64,000 nucleotides of DNA from positions 1 to 64,000 of IMG/VR virus record IMGVR_UViG_3300042564_003366. One strand, given 5' to 3'. The notes under the pieces are model-generated. The model was not told the DNA's origin. It did not search any database and worked only from the letters and a program-made list of their open reading frames with translations. A program made the translations under genes and the position numbers. This document shows positions 45,093 through 53,298 of this stretch, in pieces; the first letter of the stretch is position 1; the number at the start of each line of letters is the position of its first letter. The DNA is from a virus.

Positions 45093-47010
45093 ATATAATA
45101 CAATATGGCAAAATTACAAAGTACAGAGATAGTAGGTGTTGCAAATAGACCTGCAACAATATGTTCCAATAGTGTTTGTATGTGGTTTGATACTACTAAT
45201 ACTAAAATAGTTTTTTCATATTGTGGGTATAGTGGTGCAGGTGTCTGGTCAACGGGAGGTGCATTAATAATAGGAAGACAATCTTTAACAGGCGCAGGTA
45301 CTCAAAATGTGGGATTAGCTATGGGTGGTTTTTCAAATGCAGGGGTTGTTTCTTGTACAGAAGAATACAATGGCACATCTTGGTCAGCAGGAGGTGCTTT
45401 GATAACAGGAAGATATGATGGGGGAGGATTAGGAACTCAAAATGAGGGATTAGCCGTAGGAGGTACTACAAATACAGGTGCTGTTTCATGTACAGAAGAA
45501 TATAATGGCACATCTTGGTCAGCAGGTGGCGCACTTATAATAGGAAGATTTTATTTAGCAGGGGCAGGAACTCAAAATGAGGGATTAGTTATGGGAGGGT
45601 TTTCATCTTTGCGATGTACTGAAGAATATAATGGTACAAGTTGGGCAGTAGGCGGTATATTAATAACGGGAAGACATCATATAGCAGGTGCAGGAACTCA
45701 AAATGTGGGGTTAGCTATGGGGGGGGTAACATTATCATGTACTGAAGAATATAATGGCACATCTTGGTCAGTGGGTGGTGCAATGATAATAGCAAGAAGA
45801 GGTTTAGCAGGGGCAGGAACTCAAAATGAGGGATTAGCTATGGGAGGGCAAACCCCTTCATTTGTATCTTGTACAGAAGAATATAATGGTACAAGTTGGT
45901 CAGCAGCTGGTGTGTTAGCAACAGCAAGATATAACTTAGGAGGGGCAGGTACACAGTGTGCAGGACTTGCTATTGGAGGAAATGCTACGGGTAATAGAGT
46001 TGGAAACACAGAAGAATACACTAAACCATTAGCAATAATAGACTGTATTAAATAGAATATACAATATGGCAAAATTACAGAGTAGTGAAGTTGTTGGAGT
46101 AGCAAATAGACCTGCAACAATATGTGTAAATACGGTATGTTTATGGTATGATACTACTAATTTAAAACCAATGGCATCTTATTGTAGTAGGAGTGGAGCA
46201 GGTGTCTGGTCAGCAGGAGGTGCGTTGATAACAGGAAGAAGAGAATCTGGTGGTGGAGGTGCTCAAAACGAGGCGTTTATAGTTGGTGGTTATATTAATA
46301 CACATCTTACGTGTACAGAAGAATATAATGGAACATCATGGGCAGCAGGGGGTGGTCTTATAACATCAAGATACACTTTAGCTGGTGCAGGTTCACAGAA
46401 TGTTGGGTTAGCTATTGGTGGATATACAACTGGGTATGTTGGTTGCACAGAAGAATATAACGGCACATCGTGGACAGCAGGTGGAGCATTAATTACTGTA
46501 ATTGGTTATCAAGCAGCAGCAGGGACACAAAACGAAGCGGTTATAGGTGGTGGATATAACCAAACTCCAAGTGGTGGACCTAGAGTTTGTACCCAAGAGT
46601 ATAACGGTACAAGTTGGTCAACAAGTAATAATATGATAACCGCAAGATATGTTCTTTCTGGAATGGGTACACAGAACTCTGGACTTGCTGCTGCTGGTTA
46701 TTCAACCGCTTGTACTAGTTGTACTGAGGAGTATAATGGAACATCATGGTCAGTAGGGGGTGCATTAATAAATTCAAGGTGGGCTTCTGCGGGTGCTGGA
46801 ACACAGAACGAGGGGTTAATTATGGCTGGTTGGATAGGTTCGCCAATATCATGTACAGAAGAATATAATGGGAATAGTTGGACTACCGCAAACCCGACTA
46901 TTGTTGCAAGAGCGACTTATTGGGGGGCTGGTAGTCAAGGTAGTGCTTTAATAGGCGGTGGTTATACGCCAACGCATGTTTCTTGCACCGAAGAATACCT
47001 AAAATCATCA
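44290..47010 (+). repeat. Array of about 18 kelch-like repeat units across three genes
   Basis: Six units occur in each of three consecutive genes, and six more lie in the fibre gene at 38022-38820. Units such as GAATATAATGGCACATCTTGG recur almost unchanged, which gives many targets for homologous recombination. Confidence 0.82.
45105..46055 (+). CDS. Stand-alone kelch-like repeat protein, second paralogue
   Basis: This 316-residue protein has the same hook (MAKLQSTEIVGVANRPATIC, CMWFDTTN) and six regular repeats. It has the highest internal regularity of the three (GAGTQNxGLAMGG recurs), which suggests recent repeat conversion. It starts 12 bases after the previous stop and has no promoter of its own. 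The surface loops between the conserved blades differ from its neighbours, as expected if they set binding specificity. It is very likely a virion or fibre-attached propeller; no enzyme motif is seen. Confidence 0.72.
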   Translation: MAKLQSTEIVGVANRPATICSNSVCMWFDTTNTKIVFSYCGYSGAGVWSTGGALIIGRQSLTGAGTQNVGLAMGGFSNAGVVSCTEEYNGTSWSAGGALITGRYDGGGLGTQNEGLAVGGTTNTGAVSCTEEYNGTSWSAGGALIIGRFYLAGAGTQNEGLVMGGFSSLRCTEEYNGTSWAVGGILITGRHHIAGAGTQNVGLAMGGVTLSCTEEYNGTSWSVGGAMIIARRGLAGAGTQNEGLAMGGQTPSFVSCTEEYNGTSWSAAGVLATARYNLGGAGTQCAGLAIGGNATGNRVGNTEEYTKPLAIIDCIK

Positions 47011-47037
47011 TACACAATAGTAGATTGTATCTTATAA
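46066..47037 (+). CDS. Stand-alone kelch-like repeat protein, third paralogue
   Basis: This 323-residue protein opens with MAKLQSSEVVGVANRPATIC and CLWYDTTN, followed by six repeats. Repeats 3-4 are more diverged, with a longer loop (NQTPSGGPRVC). It starts 10 bases after the previous gene and ends 28 bases before the GT9-like glycosyltransferase. As with its neighbours, the conserved Trp, Gly-Gly and Thr-Glu-Glu-Tyr positions support a propeller, and the loops are variable. Confidence 0.72.
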   Translation: MAKLQSSEVVGVANRPATICVNTVCLWYDTTNLKPMASYCSRSGAGVWSAGGALITGRRESGGGGAQNEAFIVGGYINTHLTCTEEYNGTSWAAGGGLITSRYTLAGAGSQNVGLAIGGYTTGYVGCTEEYNGTSWTAGGALITVIGYQAAAGTQNEAVIGGGYNQTPSGGPRVCTQEYNGTSWSTSNNMITARYVLSGMGTQNSGLAAAGYSTACTSCTEEYNGTSWSVGGALINSRWASAGAGTQNEGLIMAGWIGSPISCTEEYNGNSWTTANPTIVARATYWGAGSQGSALIGGGYTPTHVSCTEEYLKSSYTIVDCIL

Positions 47038-47065
47038 TTTACATACAACAAAAAATAGTTTTAAT

Positions 47066-47941
47066 ATGAATAAATACATTGTTTGGCACATTCAAGGTGG
47101 ATTAGGAAAGAATGTTGCAGCAACAGGATTACCAAAGACAATAAAAGAAGTATATAGTGACAGAAAACTTATAATGGTTGTATCGTATCCCGAAGTTTTC
47201 CTAAACAATCCTTATGTTGATAGGGTTTACCCATTAGGTAATTGCCCCTACTTTTACGAGGATTTTATAGAGAATAAGGATACCCTTGTTTTTAGGCATG
47301 AGCCGTATCATCAGACAGGACACATACACAAGACAAAGCATTTAATAAGTAATTGGTGTGACTTACTTGGAATAGAATACAGCAATCAAATACCTCAATT
47401 ATATCCTAATTACTCAGAAAAGATAAATGCGAAGAAATGGTTTAGGGATAAGCCAGTTGTGATATTGCAGACATCTGGTGGAGAGTTAGAATCAAAGAAT
47501 ATATATTCGTGGTGTAGGGATATGCCACAAGATATTGCACAAATGGTTGTGGATAAGTATAAGGATTCACATAATATATTTCACATAACGAGGCAAGGGG
47601 GTTATGTTTTGAATGGTGTGGAGAGGGTTGATATGAAGTTATCCAATATGGAGTTATTTGGTATGTTGACCGTATCATCAAAGAGATTTTTGATTGATTC
47701 ATCTTTGCAACATGCAGCGGTTGCGATTAATTTACCATCGGTAGTATTTTGGGTTGGAACATCCCCCCAGGTTTTTGGTTATGGTATTCATACAAATATT
47801 GTGGCGAACAAGATTAACAATAAGAATCATTTGATTGGATCTTATTTATTTGATTTCCAGTTTGATTACAATATTTATGAGTGTCCGTATAGCAGTTTGG
47901 AGGAGATGTTTGATTTGGAGAAGGTGGTTAGTGTGTTATAG
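47066..47941 (+). CDS. GT9-like (heptosyltransferase family) glycosyltransferase
   Basis: This 291-residue GT-B-type protein has the family N-terminal loop (HIQGGLGKNVAATGL) and the C-terminal nucleotide-sugar region (RFLIDSSLQHAAVAINLPSV, then FWVGTSPQVFGY), as in ADP-heptose:LPS heptosyltransferases. It could add a sugar to a host glycan or to a phage protein. Its 3' end overlaps the convergent triple-domain glycosyltransferase by six bases, an intimate tail-to-tail pairing. It is somewhat short for the family (about 320-350 residues). Confidence 0.8.
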   Translation: MNKYIVWHIQGGLGKNVAATGLPKTIKEVYSDRKLIMVVSYPEVFLNNPYVDRVYPLGNCPYFYEDFIENKDTLVFRHEPYHQTGHIHKTKHLISNWCDLLGIEYSNQIPQLYPNYSEKINAKKWFRDKPVVILQTSGGELESKNIYSWCRDMPQDIAQMVVDKYKDSHNIFHITRQGGYVLNGVERVDMKLSNMELFGMLTVSSKRFLIDSSLQHAAVAINLPSVVFWVGTSPQVFGYGIHTNIVANKINNKNHLIGSYLFDFQFDYNIYECPYSSLEEMFDLEKVVSVL

Positions 47942-50635
47942 TAGGTGTTTTATTTCATTTATCACATCTTGTGTTGTAATGCTTTTTTGGCATTCGTGTT
48001 GTCTTGGTGTATCTTTATGTATTGGGCACCAGTTCCAATCACCTTTATCGAACTTAAAGTTGGGGTTTGACCAACAGGAGTTGCAAACATTATGATTATA
48101 TATTCTAATGCAATTTGTTTTAAATTCGTGGTTTACGTCTGAGAAATTTCCAATAACGGCTGTTTGTTTGTTTAATGCCCAAGATAGCCAACTTAGACCA
48201 CTTGCAAGACCGATGAAGAATTCTGAATGGTGAATATAATTCATTACATTTTGTATATTATAATTGGTTGGGGTTAAGGCGTTTTTGACGTTGTTTCCTT
48301 CTTTGGAAACATTAACAACGGTATAATTTAATTTATTTAAGTATTCTGTTAATTCATTCCATCCATTTGGATATTGCCAGAATTTAAGCGCAGCGGTTGA
48401 ATCGGTGGCTATTGTTATGTATTTTTCTTTTAAGGGTCGTGGTGAGGCTTCTAGGTGGGTAATTGGTCTTATTTCTTTGTGTTCCAATCCTAGAATATTT
48501 GTTGCTGCCATTTGTAATGGTATGGTATTTGGCAATATGGGTTCCATATCAGGGTTGTAGAACCATCCTAGTGCATATTTTGCATATATGTTATGAACAA
48601 CTTTGCCTGGGGTTGTAAATTCAATATCTGGGTATGTTTTTTCAAATAATTCATTCCAGAATGTTGAGGTGATAACATGACAATTATGTTTATCTTTAAA
48701 TTCTTTGATATAAGGCATCCAAGCTACGGTATCTCCCAATGATTTTGAATCCATTGCAATATAAACCCTTTTGTTTTGGAAAGATATTGGGATGATTTCA
48801 GTTTTGTTATTTTGTGTTATGGATATTTCCCAATCAATAAAGTATTTTTTTGATGCTCTTGCCCAATTATTTCTTCCAATATTTGTTGTATATATAATAT
48901 TATTTGTTTTCTTATCTTTAAATGATATATCATATCTTACATTTGGTCCCCCCTTTATTTCAACAAATGGACCATCAATAAAATGGCAAATAATGGTTGG
49001 AGTTGCCACAGTTTTGTCAACTTGGTAAATATCATAAGATGCAAAATGGTGAACGCCTTCCAAATCAAATAAGGTTTTTGTTGGGGTATTGGTATCATTT
49101 ATTTTAAAATTATGAGCATTTAAGGTTTCATATGTTTTTAATTCAAACATTTTGAAATTTTCATAAAATGATTCTTTTGATTGGAATAAATTAAAATATT
49201 GAAGCATCGGGTTAATATTCCCCGAGAAGAAATTTGTTCTATAACCCATATCATCATTTGGATAAAATTTAAAATCAAAATCATCCAATATGTTATAATG
49301 ATTTGTTAATGTGTTTTTGTCTGGGATAACATCATAATTTATGATATGAATTTTCTTTTTATTTAATCCATTTGCCAATAATAATCCTTGTTGGATTAAT
49401 TTATATACCGCATAACTATGTTCAAACGGCATTGGATATTCATCTTTTTGATTTGTTTTGGGATTTAATACCCATCTATTGAATATAACATTGTGTGTTT
49501 CATATTCTGATGCCATTAATATGGGATTATCTTGGGAATACAGTACATAATCACAAGATTGTTGAATTTGGTCATCAACGGGGAAATTGCAAGATAATAT
49601 AATATCAGTATCAATTGAGGATAGGCAACGTTGTAGAAGATTTTGTCTTGATAAGTTATTGCAATGAGCCAGAACGATTGTTATTTCATCTTCTTTCTTA
49701 TCATTATTTTCATTTAATAAATCAATTAATATTTGTTTATTTTCAATTGGATTATCTGTTGAATATCTTGCCCTTTTATCGTAATACCCTTCATAAGTTT
49801 CAAGATCCTTTGTTATTAACTTTAAATTATGTGCCAAAGCCTCTTTTAAGGATATTGGGTTTAATTCAAATTTTGATGGAAAATAGAATAAATCAGCAGC
49901 AGCGTAATAATCATAGGTATTATCCTTTTCCCCGTGCATAATGCAATTGGATGGCAAGGTGCTTAATAATGGTTTCCAATAATGTTCAAAATTGCCAGCC
50001 ATATTGCCAACAAAGTGAAATAATATATTTTCATTTGCGCATAGTTTCGCCACCTCGATAATCTCACCTTGGTTTTTTCCTTCCGTAAATAAGCCAACAT
50101 GAAGAACATGTTTGAATTTGGGATCAAAACCCAATTTCTCTTGTGCCAGAAGTTTATTTGATTTTATTTTTGGAACGGGGTATTCCCATATTGTATTTGG
50201 GGTGTTTAATGAATTGAATTTCTTTTTGCTCCATTCTGACACCAAAATGTATTTATCTGGTTGGTATCTAATATCATTTGGATTTGTGAATGAGCCGTGG
50301 GTGGTTACAAATATGTTATAAGGTCTATCTTCGATAAATATTTTATCCAAAATGGAATCTGGTAAATCAAATTCTGGAATTTCTTGGAAATGAATTATGT
50401 CTGGGGAAATATCATTAATGATATCAAGTATTTTTTCTTTATTTTCGGGTAAGGTATATACTGTAACTAGTTCTTTTATTTTGTTTTTCTGAACAACATA
50501 ATCATTTGTTACATTTTTTATTTCAATAACTGATATGTTATATTTTTTCTGAAAATAATTAATTTGTGTTAATAAATATTGGGGCAATCCACCAGTTGAT
50601 AAGTGTGGTGTTATGAATAAAAGTTTTTCTTTCAT
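47936..50635 (-). CDS. Three-domain glycosyltransferase: GT4, GT-A-like, and TibC/Aah-like O-heptosyltransferase
   Basis: The start is the ATG at 50635 (899 residues); 13 extra in-frame residues upstream are not part of the GT4 fold. Residues 1-315 are GT4-like (LLFITPHLSTGGLPQYLL at the start; VLHVGLFTEGKNQGEIIE; FPSKFELNPISLKEALAH). Residues about 318-540 resemble a GT-A-type domain. Residues about 543-899 match autotransporter O-heptosyltransferases of the TibC/Aah type. They contain a beta domain with GPFVEIKGG, AMDSKSLGDTVAWMPYIKEF, GLASGLSWLSWAL, and four Cys (851, 854, 870, 882) in CNSCW, DWNWCP and ECQK. Such enzymes glycosylate adhesins on Ser, so phage fibres are a likely substrate. 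It is the larger of the two minus-strand genes. Confidence 0.8.
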   Translation of the reverse strand: MKEKLLFITPHLSTGGLPQYLLTQINYFQKKYNISVIEIKNVTNDYVVQKNKIKELVTVYTLPENKEKILDIINDISPDIIHFQEIPEFDLPDSILDKIFIEDRPYNIFVTTHGSFTNPNDIRYQPDKYILVSEWSKKKFNSLNTPNTIWEYPVPKIKSNKLLAQEKLGFDPKFKHVLHVGLFTEGKNQGEIIEVAKLCANENILFHFVGNMAGNFEHYWKPLLSTLPSNCIMHGEKDNTYDYYAAADLFYFPSKFELNPISLKEALAHNLKLITKDLETYEGYYDKRARYSTDNPIENKQILIDLLNENNDKKEDEITIVLAHCNNLSRQNLLQRCLSSIDTDIILSCNFPVDDQIQQSCDYVLYSQDNPILMASEYETHNVIFNRWVLNPKTNQKDEYPMPFEHSYAVYKLIQQGLLLANGLNKKKIHIINYDVIPDKNTLTNHYNILDDFDFKFYPNDDMGYRTNFFSGNINPMLQYFNLFQSKESFYENFKMFELKTYETLNAHNFKINDTNTPTKTLFDLEGVHHFASYDIYQVDKTVATPTIICHFIDGPFVEIKGGPNVRYDISFKDKKTNNIIYTTNIGRNNWARASKKYFIDWEISITQNNKTEIIPISFQNKRVYIAMDSKSLGDTVAWMPYIKEFKDKHNCHVITSTFWNELFEKTYPDIEFTTPGKVVHNIYAKYALGWFYNPDMEPILPNTIPLQMAATNILGLEHKEIRPITHLEASPRPLKEKYITIATDSTAALKFWQYPNGWNELTEYLNKLNYTVVNVSKEGNNVKNALTPTNYNIQNVMNYIHHSEFFIGLASGLSWLSWALNKQTAVIGNFSDVNHEFKTNCIRIYNHNVCNSCWSNPNFKFDKGDWNWCPIHKDTPRQHECQKSITTQDVINEIKHLL

Positions 50636-50705
50636 TTTTATAAGTAAAATAACATTTTTTTTTGCTAAAATCAATATTTTATATGTAATAAATCAAAATA
50701 TTTGT

Positions 50706-50713
50706 TATTTATA
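50706..50713 (+). promoter_or_regulatory. Candidate late promoter motif before the Hint-stalk gene
   Basis: TATTTATA ends 21 bases before the ATG at 50735, slightly further than elsewhere. The 99-base gap 50636-50734 is divergent, so it should also hold the promoter of the minus-strand glycosyltransferase gene, which I cannot identify. Confidence 0.45.
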
Positions 50714-50734
50714 TGAAATAGTAAAGTAAGTTTA

Positions 50735-52972
50735 ATGTTAATAGATAATTTGTATAATGGTGGTATTTTAAGTAATGAAATTAAATATGATTTAATGCAT
50801 TGTGGGTTTCTTGGTGGGGCTAAAATTAATATTGATTTTGGTGAAACAAAGGAAATTAAAAATATTGCTAAATTAGATAAAGTTTTAAGTTACAATATTG
50901 AATATAAGAAATATGAATTAAATTTAGTAGTTGATACGCACATAAAGAAAGTAGATAAAGTTTATGTAATAAATAAAAATATTATATGTGGGGAAACTCA
51001 AAAATTTTATGTAGATAATTTTGGTTGGAAGAAAGCGAAGGATTTAGTCATATCAGATAAGATTTTTAATGTAACAGAATATATTACTATTGAAGATTTT
51101 GAGATAAGGTATGAGGATTATATTTTATATGATTTAACAATTGAGAAGAATCATAACTTTTTTGTTTTGGGCAATTTGGTCCATAATCAAATTAATATAT
51201 CAGCAACCCCAACAAGTTCAGTTACCCCCACCCCAACGCCAACTATAACACCAACCATAACAATTACTCCAACAATATCAGTAACAACAACTATTACTCC
51301 AACTATAACACCAACCAGAACGGTAACTAGGACAATAACTCCAACACTAAGTATTACGGAGACTGTATTTCCGACAGCAACACTTACTAGAACTCCAACC
51401 ATATCAATAACCCCAACAATAACACCAACAATATCAATAACAACAACTATAACACCAACTAGAACGATAACGCCAACCATATCAATAACGCCAACCATAT
51501 CAATAACACCAACTCAAACCATAACGCCAACTCAAACCATAACACCAACGAGGAGTATTACTCCAACTATCACAAATACAATAAGTGTAACCACAACCCC
51601 AACAATAACTCCAACCATATCAATAACCCCAACAATAACACCAACAATACCAATAAAAACATTATTCCAAGATTGTAAAAATAATTCAATAAAGTATAGA
51701 TTTAGTTCTATTGGTTTGACATTTAATGTAGGGGAAATTTATGAGGTAAATGGTAATGGATTGCACTTTTTTGGTCAAGTTATTGCTTATGCCGAGCAAG
51801 GTACATTATACAGTTCAAATGGTATTGTATTCACAGGGCCACATACGGTATGTCCAAGTTTTTGTTTAACAAATGAATATACTTTATTAGATGGTTTTGC
51901 TGGTAATTATAAATCTGGTGGAACATATAATTCTAAAATATACTACACTGGTGACACTAGTGGCTTTGTTTATTATAATAATAGTGAATGGTGTTTAAGT
52001 GATAGTTTAGGGGGTGATTGTATAATAAATGGTAAATCACCTTGTTTTTCTATTACCCCAGACTTTAATTCATTAATCATATATTCAGGCTATTGTGTTA
52101 CACCAACGCCAACGCCATCAGTAATAAGTAGTATTAATTTTGATGCTTCTTTTACTTGTGAAATTGATATATCGCCAACCCCATCAATAACAAGAACGAT
52201 AACACCAACTGCATCATTAAGTGTAACGCCTAGCACTAGTATAGTTTATAACGAGAACATAGATTTATTATTATCTGGTTATACACCAAATTTAACCGTA
52301 ACTCCAACCGTGACACCTTCTATTACCCCAACTGAACCAATACAAATATTGGGGGCAGTTACATTTAATATGTTGGAAAATAGGTTTGCCAGAAATGGTG
52401 GTGTTAAGGTATTAAAAGATTGTAATTCTGGTGTATATTATTATGTTTCGCAAGATTTAATATATAATGGGCAACCAATTTTAACTGGTAAAATATTGAG
52501 GTTAAATGCCCAAGGGAATACAATTTGTGTTAATTACATTAGGGATAATGACAATTCTAGCACGAATTTATTTTTTGATGAAATAATTTCGGTTGGGGAT
52601 AGTTGCTCAACATGTGTAATATCACCAACACCAACAATAAGCATAACGTCATCAGTTAGTGTAACGCCATCACAATCAATTATGCCAACACCAAGTTTAT
52701 CAAGTAATTTGGTTTTTGTATTTGAAAGTTGTGGAGTTATATCACCAAGTATAAAGAAAAGCCAATTGGTTCAAACACAGCCATATGCGGAAATGTTAAA
52801 TATTGGTGATGTAGTTAAAGACTTTAATTTAAATTGCTGGGTATTTTTGGGGTATTTTAATAATAGTTATATACCAAGTAGTGATTTTATCTCATTAACA
52901 TATAATGGTAATTATTTTAATAATTATGAATCAAATATATATATAAATTGTCAAAATTGTACAAATGGATAA
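50735..52972 (+). CDS. Thr/Pro stalk fibre protein with an N-terminal Hint (intein-like) domain
   Basis: Residues 23-151 of this 745-residue protein form a Hint domain. Cys23 opens it (HCGFLGGAKINID), followed by KEIKNIAKLDKVLSYN, then GWKKAKDLVISDKIF and YDLTIEKNHNFFVLG, closing with V149-H150-N151. The block B His is apparently Gln (GETQKFYV), and the residue after Asn is Gln, not Cys/Ser/Thr. Full splicing is therefore doubtful, and cleavage or a dead fold is more likely. A Thr/Pro-Ile-Thr stalk follows (about 157-307), then Cys-containing beta domains separated by more Thr/Pro linkers. It is the first of three Thr/Pro stalk genes in a row. Confidence 0.78.
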   Translation: MLIDNLYNGGILSNEIKYDLMHCGFLGGAKINIDFGETKEIKNIAKLDKVLSYNIEYKKYELNLVVDTHIKKVDKVYVINKNIICGETQKFYVDNFGWKKAKDLVISDKIFNVTEYITIEDFEIRYEDYILYDLTIEKNHNFFVLGNLVHNQINISATPTSSVTPTPTPTITPTITITPTISVTTTITPTITPTRTVTRTITPTLSITETVFPTATLTRTPTISITPTITPTISITTTITPTRTITPTISITPTISITPTQTITPTQTITPTRSITPTITNTISVTTTPTITPTISITPTITPTIPIKTLFQDCKNNSIKYRFSSIGLTFNVGEIYEVNGNGLHFFGQVIAYAEQGTLYSSNGIVFTGPHTVCPSFCLTNEYTLLDGFAGNYKSGGTYNSKIYYTGDTSGFVYYNNSEWCLSDSLGGDCIINGKSPCFSITPDFNSLIIYSGYCVTPTPTPSVISSINFDASFTCEIDISPTPSITRTITPTASLSVTPSTSIVYNENIDLLLSGYTPNLTVTPTVTPSITPTEPIQILGAVTFNMLENRFARNGGVKVLKDCNSGVYYYVSQDLIYNGQPILTGKILRLNAQGNTICVNYIRDNDNSSTNLFFDEIISVGDSCSTCVISPTPTISITSSVSVTPSQSIMPTPSLSSNLVFVFESCGVISPSIKKSQLVQTQPYAEMLNIGDVVKDFNLNCWVFLGYFNNSYIPSSDFISLTYNGNYFNNYESNIYINCQNCTNG
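51205..51655 (+). repeat. Thr-Pro-Thr-Ile repeat stalk in the Hint-fibre gene
   Basis: About 150 residues of TPTITP/TPTISI/TPTRT units are encoded by ACNCCAAC(A/C)ATA(A/T)C-type repeats with many synonymous differences. Shorter relatives lie at about 52100-52130, 52173-52240, 52290-52335 and 52620-52705. Confidence 0.85.
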
Positions 52973-53273
52973 TCTTAAAGTTTTTATCAATGGTTTAACT
53001 GGGGCTAGTCCTTTTCATATATATATATGTCAACCAAATATAAATGAATGTTTTTATGTGAATACTATAACTGGTACTACATATAACTTTGATATACCAA
53101 AACCTTTTGATAACAACACATCATATTTCTTGAAAGTTATTGATAATAATGAAAATATAATTATTGGATTTATGGGGATAACCCCAACCCCAACTATAAG
53201 TATAACACCAAGCATTACACCATCAATAAGTTTAACACCAACACCCACAGCAAGTGTTGTCGGTGGGGCTTAA
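52965..53273 (+). CDS. Small beta-domain protein with a Thr/Pro tail
   Basis: This 102-residue protein has an ATG overlapping the preceding stop by eight bases. Residues 1-72 are the third member of the small-domain family seen at 34877 and 35137 (NGLTGASPFHIYI core). Residues 73-98 are a Thr/Pro stalk (GITPTPTISITPSITPSISL). It looks like one domain plus one linker broken off from a larger fibre, or a stand-alone extension unit for the fibres on each side. Confidence 0.65.
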   Translation: MDNLKVFINGLTGASPFHIYICQPNINECFYVNTITGTTYNFDIPKPFDNNTSYFLKVIDNNENIIIGFMGITPTPTISITPSITPSISLTPTPTASVVGGA

Positions 53274-53298
53274 ATAAACTAAAATGAATTTTTAATAA

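Noticed and set aside
44154-47037. Diversity-generating retroelement acting on the propeller repeats
   Set aside because: There is no reverse transcriptase gene and no adenine-biased template/variable repeat pair in the window; variation looks like ordinary repeat divergence.
50636-50674. Start of the minus-strand glycosyltransferase at 50674
   Set aside because: The first 13 residues are not part of the GT4 fold, which begins properly at the ATG at 50635.
51205-51655. CRISPR-like short repeats
   Set aside because: The repeats are in frame, codon-periodic and without unique spacers, and they encode a Thr/Pro stalk.
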